Below, piece after piece: positions 51,003 through 61,456 of a stretch of DNA of 64,000 bases. Numbering within the stretch: the first letter of the stretch is position 1; each line of letters begins with the position of its first letter. Both the position numbers and the translations under genes were made by a program. Location: assembly GCA_016630955.3 (NCBI GenBank), contig CM049992.1:1488001-1552000 (forward strand), in the 5' to 3' direction. This DNA is from Didymella arachidicola. Its lineage: Eukaryota > Ascomycota > Dothideomycetes > Pleosporales > Didymellaceae. A model generated the notes under the pieces. The model was not told the DNA's origin. It did no database searches and saw only the letters and a program-made list of their open reading frames with translations.

Positions 51003-54000
51003 TCATCCCTCACTACCAAAATTAGCACAACACCCACAAAATCTCCAAAAGGGGGCAAACTCACACTCGGCCGAATCAAACATGATCAAAATATCATCAT
51101 GCTCCCCCGGATACTCAATCTCATCCAAACACACAAACCTTCTCTTCGTCCCCGTCCAGCCCGCAATACGGCCCTCAGCCTTCTGCATCTTGCCCTCGCC
51201 CCTCCTCTGATCCACAGGAAGCGCAAACTTGGCGTCAACGAGCTTAAGTCCAAACTTCCCGCCAGAGTCCTTTTTCTCAAAGGTATCCATGCTGCTGAGG
51301 CGGAAGTTCATGGCGTCGGCGTGAGAGAAGTCTTCGAAGAAGGCGAGGAGTTGGATGACGGTGTCCTGGGAGACGATTTGGAGGCGGATGGTGGAGGCGG
51401 TCCATTGCTTGTAGATGGGGACGACCATGCGGCGGCGCGAGATGGAGAAGGTGGAGGCGATGCCGTCGAATTTGACGGCGAAGCCTGTTACGGCGAGCTG
51501 AAAGGCGTGCAGGTCTTTGAATGAGTTGAAGGCGAGGCGGCGGACGGTGGAGGCGTTGGTCAGCGTATGGAGGAGCTCAGCGAGCGCGTCGGGGACCCCG
51601 GGGTCGGTGCGGCTGCTGTCCACCGCGACGGCCATGTCTTGCTGCGGGTTGCGGAGGAGGGTGAGGTCTGCGGCGCCGTCGGTGGGGAGGCGGACGAGGA
51701 TCTCGCCAGGGCCTGATGGGTCAGTATTCTCCTTCCCCCCCCTGAGACTAAGAACATGCGTGGGGTGACTTACCTAGGTTCATGCGATCTGAGATGATGC
51801 CTGCGCTGTGCCGGCATACAATGCGGAGACTCTCGCTCATGACAGTTGGCGCGGCTTCCAGGCCAGCAGCTTCGGGGTCCTGGTTGACAGTCTTTGCTTC
51901 CTGCCACTGCAGCTTCTCCAGCACGCGGCTACCGACAGCGCTGAATGCATCGGCCTGGTCCGCGCTCTCGATGCTAAACGACTTCAACGGGACCTGAGCA
52001 AACGTCATTTCGCCGGGGGCAATGTTCATCGAGGTAAATGTGCCAAAGAGGTGGTTGCGATCATTCGCATCCTGGAAGACAAGGTGAACAGTGCAGACCC
52101 TCGGTCTCTGTTCGGCAGCGCCTTCGCGGAAGTGCAGTCGTATAGCCGGGGACTGGTCGTTCTCGGTGACGTACTCAAAGTTCATGGGTTCCTGCTTGGT
52201 GCCGAGTTCGTGCTCGACGAAGCTGAGTTGCTTGTTCTTCTGGGCTGTGACGAGGACGAGCCTGTAGCCGCGGTGCAGTTTGCGCTTCCCTGTGCCTTCG
52301 CTGCTGCGGTCGAACTTCTCAAAGACCATCAACTTGCACCCGTGCACGCGGTCCTGCGGGAAGACTGCTGGGTTGGCGGGGTCCTTGTAGCTCGCCTCTC
52401 GCAGGTAGAGCTTGCAGGAGAATCGCTCGTTGGCTCGCGCGCGCATGCTCGATTCCACGCGGTTGGTGTGATCGACAATGGCCCACAGGTTGCGCCAGTC
52501 GCCGTCGTTCAATTCTAGATTGAGTATGAAGCCATGTTGCAGCTGCAGGCAGAGCTGGCGCGACTGCTTCTTCCAGCTGATGTCCTTCCAGGTGGGTCCG
52601 GCAGCCGGGTTGAGCCCTACCATCAAGTTGACGTCTTCATTCTGGCTGCAGATGGCGAGCTTGGTCGAGTATTCCTCTTTGGAACGCAATACTGTGATGG
52701 CGGTGGACATGGACTTTCGGTCTGTGTTTGCGGCGTCGGTCGACATGGTAGCTGTAGCAAACATTCTGAAGTAGCAGAATTCGCTCTTTGTGTCAGTCAG
52801 TGGCAGGTATTGCGACAGGGTGTGCGGTTGCGACGCTCCGTTTTTGACCTGTTTGTATTTTATGCCCGAAAGTACACTGCTAGCAATGGGGTCAAAGTCG
52901 GGGTATTCTTCCCAGATGTTTTGGTTTTGACCCTGGATCAGTGCTGCTGTCGGAGGCATGCTCTGGTGCTTCTTCATCGATCCAGTCAGGAGCTTCATGT
53001 AGTGGAAGATTGCGGCCTTGATCTCGAAGGCCTCTGTAGCGGCAAGGTCCCCGGCTTGCCGAGCCGCATCTGCCTTTGTGTCTTCTGGCTGGGCGGCGAA
53101 CTGCGCCAACGCAGGATGACTAGGGAGGACCTCGGCACAGACCCATAGAGCCTTGGCCAGATCGACGTGCGGCTGCGTAAGGCGTTCTTGCTGGGGCTCT
53201 GCGGTCTTGGGACGGCTTCTGATGAGGTTCTCCATGCCAGCACGGCCCTTCAAAAACCACCAGGTCGCGACTCGAGCCCACTGCGTCGGCGAGCGGGCGT
53301 GGATGTTGCCGCCAAGCTGTGCCGTCAGTGCAAAGATGCCGTTCATGTGCGTGACACGCTCTGCAAAGTCCTTGAAGGCCGCGTCTCCCAGCATCCTCGT
53401 GTCTGAACGAGCAAGCGAGCCGCCTAGCCGCATGCTGATGTCCTGTCGTGGCCGGATGGTGAATGCCGGTTCCGCGGGGTGTGAGACGGACCCTTGAGAC
53501 TGCGACAAAGAATTCTGCGGCTGCGAGACTGAGCCCTGTGTCCTGGGCTGGGCTGGCGGCGGCGGCTGTGCGTGCACCGGCGCCTTCGCAGGCTGCAAAG
53601 CAGACGGCGTATCGAGGTGAAGTTCATCTGAGGTCGCCTCAGACCTGCCTGGCGACGAGCGCGCATCCGAGGGTCTACTCTGGTGCGTCGAGACCGAGTC
53701 CGAGGGCTGCTTTGGGTCCGTGTCCAGAGGAAACGTACCCGGAGGCATCGGCCTGCGTGCTGGCGAGGGCCTACGAGCTCTCGAGCGATAGGGGTCTTCC
53801 GCGTCGAGTCCTCGCGGTGGTGATTGCTGTGTGGGACGAGTCTGCGGTGGCGACGGCTGGACGGGCGGTGCGGAGGGCGGTGTGCGGCCGCCCATGAAGG
53901 CATTGTGTGTCGAGGGCGGGGTGCCGACCTGGAAGGGGTCCGACTGCAGGGAGCTCGCGTCGGAGGCGCGCTTGCCGTCCGCGGCGCGGTGTTGGGCCTC

Positions 54001-55233
54001 GTGCAGGGCGCGGCCCTCGTCGGCCATCATCTTGTGCTTGAGCTTGGCGGAGAAGGAGTTTGGGTCTTCGGGCTCGCTCTGCAGGAAGCGCTCGGCCAGC
54101 AGGGCGCGGGACTCGAGCGGCGAGCCGTCTTCCTGGGCGACGGCGCGCAGCTCGGGCAGGCGTGGCACCTGTGGGATCGAGGACACGGGCTCAAGCGACG
54201 ACGTGTCCGAGTCGTCGCCGCCGAGGGTGCTGAAGCCTGTCTGGGTGCGCTGGAGGGCGCGCGGGCGGAAGTCGTCGTCGTCATCGTCGTCGTCGTCGTT
54301 GTCGTGCTGGGTGGGCGGCAGCACGGGGGCCTTGGGCGCTGCGACGGGGGAGACGATGGGGTCCGAGTCGAGCGAGTAGGCCGAAGAGGCCGAGTCCTTG
54401 CTGGGGCGGCGGGCGGCGGGCGGGTCGTGCTGGGCGTGGGCGAGGTCGAGGTCGAGGTCGAAGCCGGTCGGGGCGCGCGAGAGGACCTTGGGACGCTCGC
54501 CCAGCCCCATGGCGCCCATGCGCGGCGGGGCGGGCGGCGGCGGGTGGGCGTACGTGTTGATGCTGCCCATGTCGAGCTTCTGCTGCAGCGGCGGCGACAG
54601 CTCGCCCTGGCTGGTCAGGGTGCGGGTGAAGCTGGTGCGCTGGGGCGCCGTGGTGCTCGTCTGGCTGTCGGAGCGCGCCATGCCATTGTGGAACTGCGGC
54701 GTGCGGGCGGCGACGTGGGCGTCATCCTGGGCGGCCTGCGCTGTGGTTGCGCGCGAGACGCTCTCTGCGCTCGCCTGCTTGCGCCGCGACACCTCGAGCG
54801 ACGGCTCCTCGCACTCGTCGCCGCCGTGGCCGATGACGTCGGGCTGGCGCCGGTCGAAGGTGACCGTCAGCCCCCGCTTGCGCGTGCCCGTCCGCAGGCC
54901 GCCGGGGCCAGGGCTCTTGCTGTTGGCGGCGGCGCTGCTGAGGATGTCCTGGGCGGCGGGCCAGCGCTGCGCACGAGCGACGTCGATGCGGGGCTTCTGC
55001 GCGAGGAACGCCTGGGCGGCCTGCTGCTGCTGCGCCGTCGCCTTGTCGGTGCTGGGCTTGAGGAAGTCGTTGACGTCGTCGTCGAGCTTGAACGTGTCGG
55101 CGCGCTTGGTGGTGCGCGGCTCCTCGGGCGCGGGCTCGTCTTTGGCGAAGTACTTTGTCCGCCAGCGGCTGCCCTTGCTGAGCAGCTTGTTGCCGGCCTC
55201 GCGGGCGTCGTCGAGGCGGGCGTCGACCATCAT
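51003..55233 (-). CDS. 1389-aa protein of unknown function
   Basis: Exons 51774-55233 and 51003-51712, joined across a 61-nt intron (G|GTAAGT...CATCAG), give 1389 aa. The first about 620 residues are Pro/Ser/Gln/Asp-rich and disordered, with a basic start (SKGSRWRTKYFAKDEP), a nine-residue poly-Asp run and many SP/TP sites. The second half looks folded: a helical region (FKDFAERVTHMNGIFALTAQ, QWARVATWWFLKGRAGMENL) followed by beta-rich segments resembling PH-like modules (RQLCLQLQHGFILNLELNDG, RFSCKLYLREASY, HRGYRLVLVTAQ). The C-terminal exon continues this with SRRRMVVPIYKQWTASTIRL. The protein is large, conserved-looking and has no signal peptide. I do not recognise a family; a cytoplasmic scaffold is one guess. 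An in-frame second ATG lies at 55230. Confidence 0.8.
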
Positions 55234-55290
55234 GTGCGTGCCGCGGTGCCCAATCGCTCAGCGATGTGTGGGACTTGTGCGGGTGCCGGT

Positions 55291-55311
55291 GCTGCTGCTG
55301 CTGCTGCTGCT
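55291..55311 (-). repeat. (CAG)7 run upstream of the 1389-aa gene
   Basis: Seven uninterrupted GCT units on the plus strand, that is AGC/CAG units on the sense strand, 58 bp before the ATG and therefore probably in the 5' leader. Confidence 0.85.
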
Positions 55312-55657
55312 CGCGTGCCTGGCGTGCGGCTGTCGTTGTCGTCCTCGTCCTCGTCGTCGACGTCGATTGGCTGGCCGCGCTAGAGTACGTGTCCGAGCCC
55401 TGGAGGGGATGAGGCGAAACGAGCTTGCAGCCTTGCGCCTCCTGGCACTCCAATGTCTGCAACAATGGAGAAGCAGATCCGAGGCCGGGGGTGCAGAGGA
55501 GCGCTGAGAGCCTGGACAAAGTAGCAGAGCCGCCCAGGAACCGGTGCCTCGTAGCTGCAGTGCGGCCTGTGGTGAGCGAACGGAGCGAGACTAGCTGTCG
55601 ACTGTTGCCAGGGCCCTTATCGCCGTGGTGCTGCGGGTAAGGCGCAGGAGAGGGTTC

Positions 55658-55693
55658 GGCACACGTCAAGGCACACGTCAAGGCACACGTCAA
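55658..55693 (+). repeat. Tandem 12-bp unit x3 with ACGTCA core
   Basis: The unit GGCACACGTCAA occurs three times in perfect tandem. Each copy contains ACGTCA, the reverse complement of the TGACGT half-site recognised by CRE-type bZIP factors; function is inferred. Confidence 0.85.
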
Positions 55694-56029
55694 GGGAGAA
55701 GGCCTCTGTCAGAAATGTCCACCTGTCTCGTCTTCTCTCAACGACTGCAGCCAGCACTCCACATCATCGTAGCGCACAGACAAGCTTGTGTGCTAGCTAG
55801 CTACAACACGAGCATCCTACGCCTTATCCAAGATGAGAATCCGTGCTGCCCTGCGCACAGTCTGCCCGCCGCCCAGCCCGCCTCATCGCTGATCCTGCAC
55901 CGTTGAAACTCTTACTTGTACCTCTGCCCTGCGCTCTTCACTCCTCGGCCCTTATTAAAGGGTCTTGTGGGGTTCTCCCAACGGCGGCGCCTTTTGCTCT
56001 GGTAGCCGCGCAGGGTTCCCCAGCAACAT

Positions 56030-56081
56030 CGAACATGTCACGTCGAACATGTCACGTTGCAAGTCACGGTGCAAGTCACGT
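56030..56081 (+). repeat. Paired 14-bp and 12-bp units with TCACG core
   Basis: CGAACATGTCACGT occurs twice in tandem (56030-56057) and is followed by TGCAAGTCACGG/T twice (56058-56081). All four units share TCACG, so this looks like a small array of related sites. Confidence 0.8.
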
Positions 56082-56283
56082 TGTAAATACCACACCTGGC
56101 ATTTCAACACCTCTCCTATTACAATTTCATCTACTAGATGCATTCACACACACCACCCCCTCAACCCCTCCCACCTTTCTCTCCAGCGACATTTACACCC
56201 TAAAACAGACCAGCGCCCGCGGCTTATCTCCACGCGGCTCGCTCCACACGTGCATGGGCCTAGCTGTCTTGAGCTGGCGTTGG

Positions 56284-56284
<1 letters not shown>

Positions 56285-56334
<50 letters not shown>
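56285..56334 (+). repeat. (TG)25 microsatellite
   Basis: Twenty-five uninterrupted TG dinucleotides. Long TG runs can adopt Z-DNA and vary in length between isolates. Confidence 0.95.
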
Positions 56335-56337
<3 letters not shown>

Positions 56338-57010
56338 AACGTGAGTGAGGAACGTGAGTGAGGACAGTGTCTTCTCCAAGGTCCGAGTACAGTCTCTTTA
56401 CTAAATGGTGTAGACGTCTCTACCAGAATCTAGTGTCCCCGATAACCTCTCACAACTCTCAATCATCTCAGATGCCTACCCAATCCACCTCAAACCTCGC
56501 ACTAATAATCATTAGCCAAACCCACAAGCGCTAGGCGGAGAATTAGCATAGGGCTGAGGGCGTATCTCGGTATGATGAATTACATCAAACCCATGGCTCA
56601 GTCTGGTATCAGGTTCACGTATTCTCAATTTCATGCGTGCTGTCCTAAAGTATCGCCAGCTCAGCTGGCCACGCCTCGTATCCAAATTCATTCGAACATG
56701 TCTGAAGTCCTCCAGACACAACACCTAGCGTCCATGCATCATCAATCCATTACCCCGTTCCACATATCCCACTCCTCTCACCGTCGTCAGGGCGATACGC
56801 TTGAAAACGTCATATCGTAAGACTGAAGTTGCGATCTTCAGGGGCCGTAGGCAGGCCTCTATATAGGAGATGTGGGGCTTGATTAAAGGCTTTTGGGGAG
56901 ATTGACAAGGCGAGATGAGATGACTACGGTTCTATACACAGTCGTAAGAGGACGAGAGTGGGCAACATGTGATTGCTGCTCGATGCGTGCTTGCTCCACG
57001 GCAGTGCGGT

Positions 57011-57048
57011 GCAGTGCAGTGCAGTGCAGTGCAGTGCAGTGCAGTGCA
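57011..57048 (+). repeat. (GCAGT)7 pentanucleotide array
   Basis: Seven perfect GCAGT units followed by GCA, preceded by one imperfect unit pair from 57001. It is non-coding and about 650 bp upstream of the 1220-aa gene. Confidence 0.93.
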
Positions 57049-57703
57049 TGAGGGGCTGCTCGTGGAGCGGGGAGTCGAGTGGAAGGAGCTAGGCGCCGAG
57101 CCAAGGGTGCTGGAGGTCTAGCACCGGCACGAGCGATACCATGGTCTCTGGCTGCAGCAGCGAAGAGAAGTACTTCGGCAAGCAGCATCGCAGTGTTCAA
57201 GACGGGTTTTTAGTAGTCGGAGGCGCACCATGTTGCAGTGATGGTGGTTGGTGCCTGCTGCGGCTGACTGCGCAGGGGGCCGCCACCCGTTCTGCGCCGA
57301 AGCCATGCACCTAGAGAGAGGTGCAGCTGGACTGCGCAGGCCAGGCGTCTTGCGCTCCCAGCCTCCCCAAGCGTGCGCATCCCGCATCTGCCACGGCCGC
57401 AGCGCAGCAGAGTCTTGCGCGACACCGACCCCAACCCCATCAACAGCACCGCCTGCCCGCGCGCCCTCTGCCTCTGCCCCTGCCGTGTGCGACAGCTCGC
57501 CGTCGTGTGCAGCCATCCGCCGCGAACGCCTGCCTTGGCGCGCTGCGTCACCAGCTGCGGCTGCCCACTTTTAAGACGACGTCCCATCTCGAGTCGGCAG
57601 CGATTGCAGCGAGCGGCGCCGGCGTCGCCTAGCCACGAGGAGCGACAGCCATCCACGACACGGCGGAATGTCGTCGTCGTAGCGCGGGACGCGGCCTGCC
57701 ACC

Positions 57704-60700
57704 ATGTCAGCTCTCCAGCCAGACGCATACGCTCTGCTCGAGCACGCCCTCGCCCGCCCGCCGCAGCGTCCCCTCGCCCAGCACACCTCCCGCCAGCTGC
57801 AGCCCGCCGCCGCGCCCCTCCGCCTGCCGCTCGACGACGCGCCGTCGGAACATGACACGGCCTCCGTCGCCAGCAGCCAGCAGAGCACGCCGCTGGCCTC
57901 GCCGGGCCTCGCCCCCAGCGCAGACCACAGCAACAACGGCCTGCCGCCCACGCCGCCCAGCATCTCGCGCGACGGCCGCCCCCAGGCCCCGAGCCTCGAG
58001 CCGCCGCCCAACCGCAACAGCATGGTCGCCTCCATTGCCTCGCAAAAGTCGGCCCTCAGCACCCCCGTCAACGCACGCAGCCCGCCCACGCCCGACCCCA
58101 GCCCGCCGCGCACCGCCGGCTCCAGCACCGCCGCCGCCACCGCCGCCGCCGCCGCCGACCGCCCGCCGCTCCTCGCCCACCCTTCGTCGCGCGCCGAGTC
58201 CTTCACCACTGCAAGAGAGGACCTCTCCTCAGACCCCAGCAACAGCCGCTCCGCGACGCCTCTCGTCGACCGCCTGAGCACCGTCGCCGAGGACCGCGGC
58301 CTGGGACTGGCCTTTGAGCGGGATGAGGATGATGCCACGCCCACGGAGAAGCCGCAGCGGTTCTTTCCGAGCCCGAACTGGGAGACATCTGGGTTTGAAC
58401 ATGCAGACACCACAGCAGGCGCCGACGAGTTTCCCGTCGTGGATAATCTGCCCGACCGCGAGTGGAATACGGAGCTCATGCGGAACGTGACGGTTCGGCG
58501 GAAACGCAAGCAGGATTCCGTTTCGTCGCCTGGCTCGACGCTGCGGGAGCGTGTGGAAGCGAGCAGTGCTACGCCGCGCAGTCCGTCGGTCGAGGACTTT
58601 GCAAAGGCGATTGGGTGGCCTGCTGAAGAATCGCTCCGACATGATGTCAAGAGCAGGCGTGTGTCTACTCCTGCGGCTGACGAGTCTGGCCGCGATAGCA
58701 AGAGCAAGCGCATGTCTACGCCTGAGTCTGTCCACGACAACAAGAACAAGCGCCTGTCTACGCCGGCGCCCGACGAGCACGTTCACGACACCAAAATCAA
58801 ACGCCTGTCCACAGCCTCTGTCGCCTCGACCGTCGTGGCTGCCGTCGTCATCACCACACCTCCACAGCGCCAACGCACCCTCCGCCATTCCGCCAAAAAC
58901 ATGGCCCTGCGCAGGGAATCAGGCACGCCCCTCAGCCGCGTCTCGACCACGCTATCAAACCGCACCTCCATGGCATCCGAAGACATGCCCCTGCACAAGC
59001 TAATACACAAGAAAGCCACCCTCTCCGATCGAAACAAGCGCTTCAGCACCGACTCAGACACGCTCGGCGCACCCAGCTCCGTGAGCACAGCACCCCGCAA
59101 CGCCTCGCCCTTCTCCGTGCGCAGCAGTCGCACCATCGACAGCTCTGCATACACGCTCGCCCACCAGGACTCAGTGCGCCGCATCCTCCAGCCTGCAGCC
59201 GACATCCTCAGCAGGTCCAACTCCCAAAGGCAACCGGACAGAAGCCCGCGTATGCGTATCTCTTCAGCGCCAGAGTCCAAAGTACACGCGACTGCGCCGG
59301 CTCGAATGAGGCAGTTTGGACAGTTGGCGCCTCCTCAGGCTACGGCGACGTCTGAGAGCCCGCTTGACGAGTCGCCGCAGATGCCGTCTTCTTCTCACCC
59401 ACCTGTACAATCACCACAACTGCCGTACGCTTCTCACCCACCTGTACAATCACCACAGCCGTACGCGTCTCCTCCGCCGCCCAACCATCCTCCCCGCCGC
59501 GTCGTCTCCGATTCCAGCCGCCCTGGACACCTCGACAAGCCTCTACCCCGCAATCCAATGGAGCATGTTCTCGAGTCGGCTCACCGCAAACTCAGCGTGT
59601 ACGACCATGACCCAGAAGACAAGGCGCCGCCGCCGGCTCTCCTCGACCGTGTGCGTCAGCTTGTCGCCGAGCGCGACGCTCAGGACGAGGTCGTACCCAC
59701 ACCGACAGTAGACCACGTGCCAGCATCACCCGAACGCCAGCAGTCCATGTCGTCACCCAGCCAGTTGTCGCCTCCTGCGCGCAGAGGGTCGCGATCGTCG
59801 AGGGGCAGATCAGAGGAACGCCGCCGAAGCTCCCTCAGCCAAGACCGCACATCACCTCTCCCGGACTCACAGCTCCGACACAGCTACGATCGAGGCACCC
59901 CTGATGACATCTCCCGCCGTAGCTACGATTGGCCAAGGAGGCCCTCCGACGAGCATCGCCGCATCAGCTTCGACAGATCCACAGGGCGGACAGAAGAGCA
60001 CGCGAACGCCCGACATCTCTATTCACAGTCGACTCCCTTCTCACAATTCTCTGACACGCCCATCGAGGTCAGCGAGGCTACCGCTGTCAGCATCTACCCG
60101 CACAACAACAACTCCCTACTCGTCGTGCAACAGCCGTCTCGTGTCAATTCAATGATGCCGGAGCCAAAGCAGCTGACTGACGGAGCCTACTTCGACTCGC
60201 AGGACGAGGTGGAATTCCGTCAACAAGTCATTCGGACGCCAACGCCGCCGTTTGTTGATGCTGTCGACGTTCACCAGGAATCCCCACAAGTGTTCCACAC
60301 ACCTGAGGCGCCGAGCCAGCCGACCCTCACATTCGAGCCATCAACACCTCCTATGCAAATTGACCTGCCTCAACCTGATGGAGTGGACTCTCCGCTGAAG
60401 AACCCTCGGTCTGCGCCGGAGCCGCCCAAGATCATGTTCATTCCCCCGACACCTGCTGAGGAACTGGAGCGCACGCTCGAAGTTGGTCCACCCGGTCCAC
60501 CAAAACGCTCAGACTCGCACCCCCAACGCCGCCTTTCCCTCGTCCAACGTGCGCGTCGCTACTCGGACAACTTCATCTCCCCTTTCTTGACGCGAGCCTC
60601 GAGCAACCGCGGCCGCTACTACAGCGAATCGCACGCCCGCTCAAACTCCTCACACCGCAACCCCCAAGTTCCCACAGTCAACGACGAAGACGGAACCCTC

Positions 60701-61366
60701 CACCCCTTTTGGCGCCCGCGTGGCTTCTGGGATGGATTCGAAGACAGCGACTCGGATGACCAAGACGACGTTCTCCCCTCAGGCGGCGATACAAGCGACG
60801 TCGAGGACCCCAGCCCGGAGCCCTACCCACGGCGCCGCAACACCCTGCGCAAGCGACTCACCAACGGCTTCCAGGGCTCCGGCGGCTTCCTCATCGGCAA
60901 CTCCCTCGGCGTCGAACGACACGGCACCAACCGCCGCCGCCATCGAATCACACTCCCCTCACACCTCTCCCCCAAGACAAGCCACCACCCATCCCCGCCC
61001 CGCATACCGCTCGCCTCCACACATTCCCGATCCTCCAGCAGCGGAATCCACAAGCGCTCCTCCCACCCCAGTCTCCGCTCCTCGCCCTCCCTCGACCCCC
61101 CCGGCCAGCCTCGGCGACAATCTTGGCGCCAAGGCCGCGCGATCCCAGGCCTCAAGGGCTACCAAGTCCAATACATAGGCGTCAGCGGCATCAAGCACCG
61201 TCTAAAGGAGCGCACAGCAGAGAAGCGGCGCGATAAGATACGCAAAAGCATCGGCAGCAGATACTACGTCGAGCCGCACACCCACACCGGCGGAGGAGGC
61301 GCCCTGGGCACCGCGGTCCTGTCGGGCTCGGGGTCCGCGCGCACCACTACCTCGCGTCTTACATAA
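57704..61366 (+). CDS. 1220-aa Ser/Pro-rich disordered protein
   Basis: A single-exon protein. Nearly all of it is low-complexity, rich in Ser, Pro, Arg and Thr. Residues about 311-370 contain four copies of a repeat with consensus HDxKxKRxSTP. A 39-bp direct repeat in the DNA around 59393-59470 duplicates SHPPVQSPQ. The C-terminal third looks more conserved and basic: RRLSLVQRARRYSDNFISPF, then LHPFWRPRGFWDGFEDSDSD, and RAIPGLKGYQVQYIGVSGIK followed by HRLKERTAEKRRDKIRKSIG. No enzyme domain, signal peptide or membrane segment is visible. The composition, with many RxxS and SP sites, suggests a phosphorylated adaptor, which is an inference. The ATG at 57704 is the first in a long open frame. 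Confidence 0.78.
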   Translation: MSALQPDAYALLEHALARPPQRPLAQHTSRQLQPAAAPLRLPLDDAPSEHDTASVASSQQSTPLASPGLAPSADHSNNGLPPTPPSISRDGRPQAPSLEPPPNRNSMVASIASQKSALSTPVNARSPPTPDPSPPRTAGSSTAAATAAAAADRPPLLAHPSSRAESFTTAREDLSSDPSNSRSATPLVDRLSTVAEDRGLGLAFERDEDDATPTEKPQRFFPSPNWETSGFEHADTTAGADEFPVVDNLPDREWNTELMRNVTVRRKRKQDSVSSPGSTLRERVEASSATPRSPSVEDFAKAIGWPAEESLRHDVKSRRVSTPAADESGRDSKSKRMSTPESVHDNKNKRLSTPAPDEHVHDTKIKRLSTASVASTVVAAVVITTPPQRQRTLRHSAKNMALRRESGTPLSRVSTTLSNRTSMASEDMPLHKLIHKKATLSDRNKRFSTDSDTLGAPSSVSTAPRNASPFSVRSSRTIDSSAYTLAHQDSVRRILQPAADILSRSNSQRQPDRSPRMRISSAPESKVHATAPARMRQFGQLAPPQATATSESPLDESPQMPSSSHPPVQSPQLPYASHPPVQSPQPYASPPPPNHPPRRVVSDSSRPGHLDKPLPRNPMEHVLESAHRKLSVYDHDPEDKAPPPALLDRVRQLVAERDAQDEVVPTPTVDHVPASPERQQSMSSPSQLSPPARRGSRSSRGRSEERRRSSLSQDRTSPLPDSQLRHSYDRGTPDDISRRSYDWPRRPSDEHRRISFDRSTGRTEEHANARHLYSQSTPFSQFSDTPIEVSEATAVSIYPHNNNSLLVVQQPSRVNSMMPEPKQLTDGAYFDSQDEVEFRQQVIRTPTPPFVDAVDVHQESPQVFHTPEAPSQPTLTFEPSTPPMQIDLPQPDGVDSPLKNPRSAPEPPKIMFIPPTPAEELERTLEVGPPGPPKRSDSHPQRRLSLVQRARRYSDNFISPFLTRASSNRGRYYSESHARSNSSHRNPQVPTVNDEDGTLHPFWRPRGFWDGFEDSDSDDQDDVLPSGGDTSDVEDPSPEPYPRRRNTLRKRLTNGFQGSGGFLIGNSLGVERHGTNRRRHRITLPSHLSPKTSHHPSPPRIPLASTHSRSSSSGIHKRSSHPSLRSSPSLDPPGQPRRQSWRQGRAIPGLKGYQVQYIGVSGIKHRLKERTAEKRRDKIRKSIGSRYYVEPHTHTGGGGALGTAVLSGSGSARTTTSRLT

Positions 61367-61456
61367 CACCTACTCCACCAACCCTCCGAGGGTGTTACAT
61401 AACACGTACCTCCAGCCTCCTGTTTCCCCAGACGCATGCGAGTTGTTACATAACAC
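61359..61456 (+). repeat. Three copies of TTACATAACAC
   Basis: The 11-mer occurs at 61359-61369, 61395-61405 and 61446-61456. The first overlaps the stop codon of the 1220-aa gene (ACATAA) and the other two lie in the presumed 3' untranslated region. The extended core GTTACATAAC in the second and third copies is nearly palindromic. Confidence 0.8.

Larger units (their letters stand above)
55234..57703. other. Divergent interval rich in simple repeats
   Basis: About 2.5 kb separating the 1389-aa gene (minus) and the 1220-aa gene (plus), so it contains both promoters and leaders. Short overlapping frames only. The repeats inside are listed separately: a CTG run, a triple 12-bp unit, ACGT-core direct repeats, a long TG run and a GCAGT pentanucleotide array. 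Confidence 0.55.

Noticed and set aside
53824..55383. A 519-codon plus-strand frame rich in Val, Leu, Ala and Gly
   Set aside because: It lies opposite the GC-rich, disordered coding region of the 1389-aa gene; its composition is what antisense of Pro/Ser/Asp codons gives, and it has no domain.
55658..57048. CRISPR-like array
   Set aside because: The tandem units are contiguous without spacers and the genome is eukaryotic; they are simple repeats.
57571..58749. A 392-codon minus-strand frame
   Set aside because: Antisense of the Ser/Pro-rich start of the 1220-aa gene, with biased composition and no motif.
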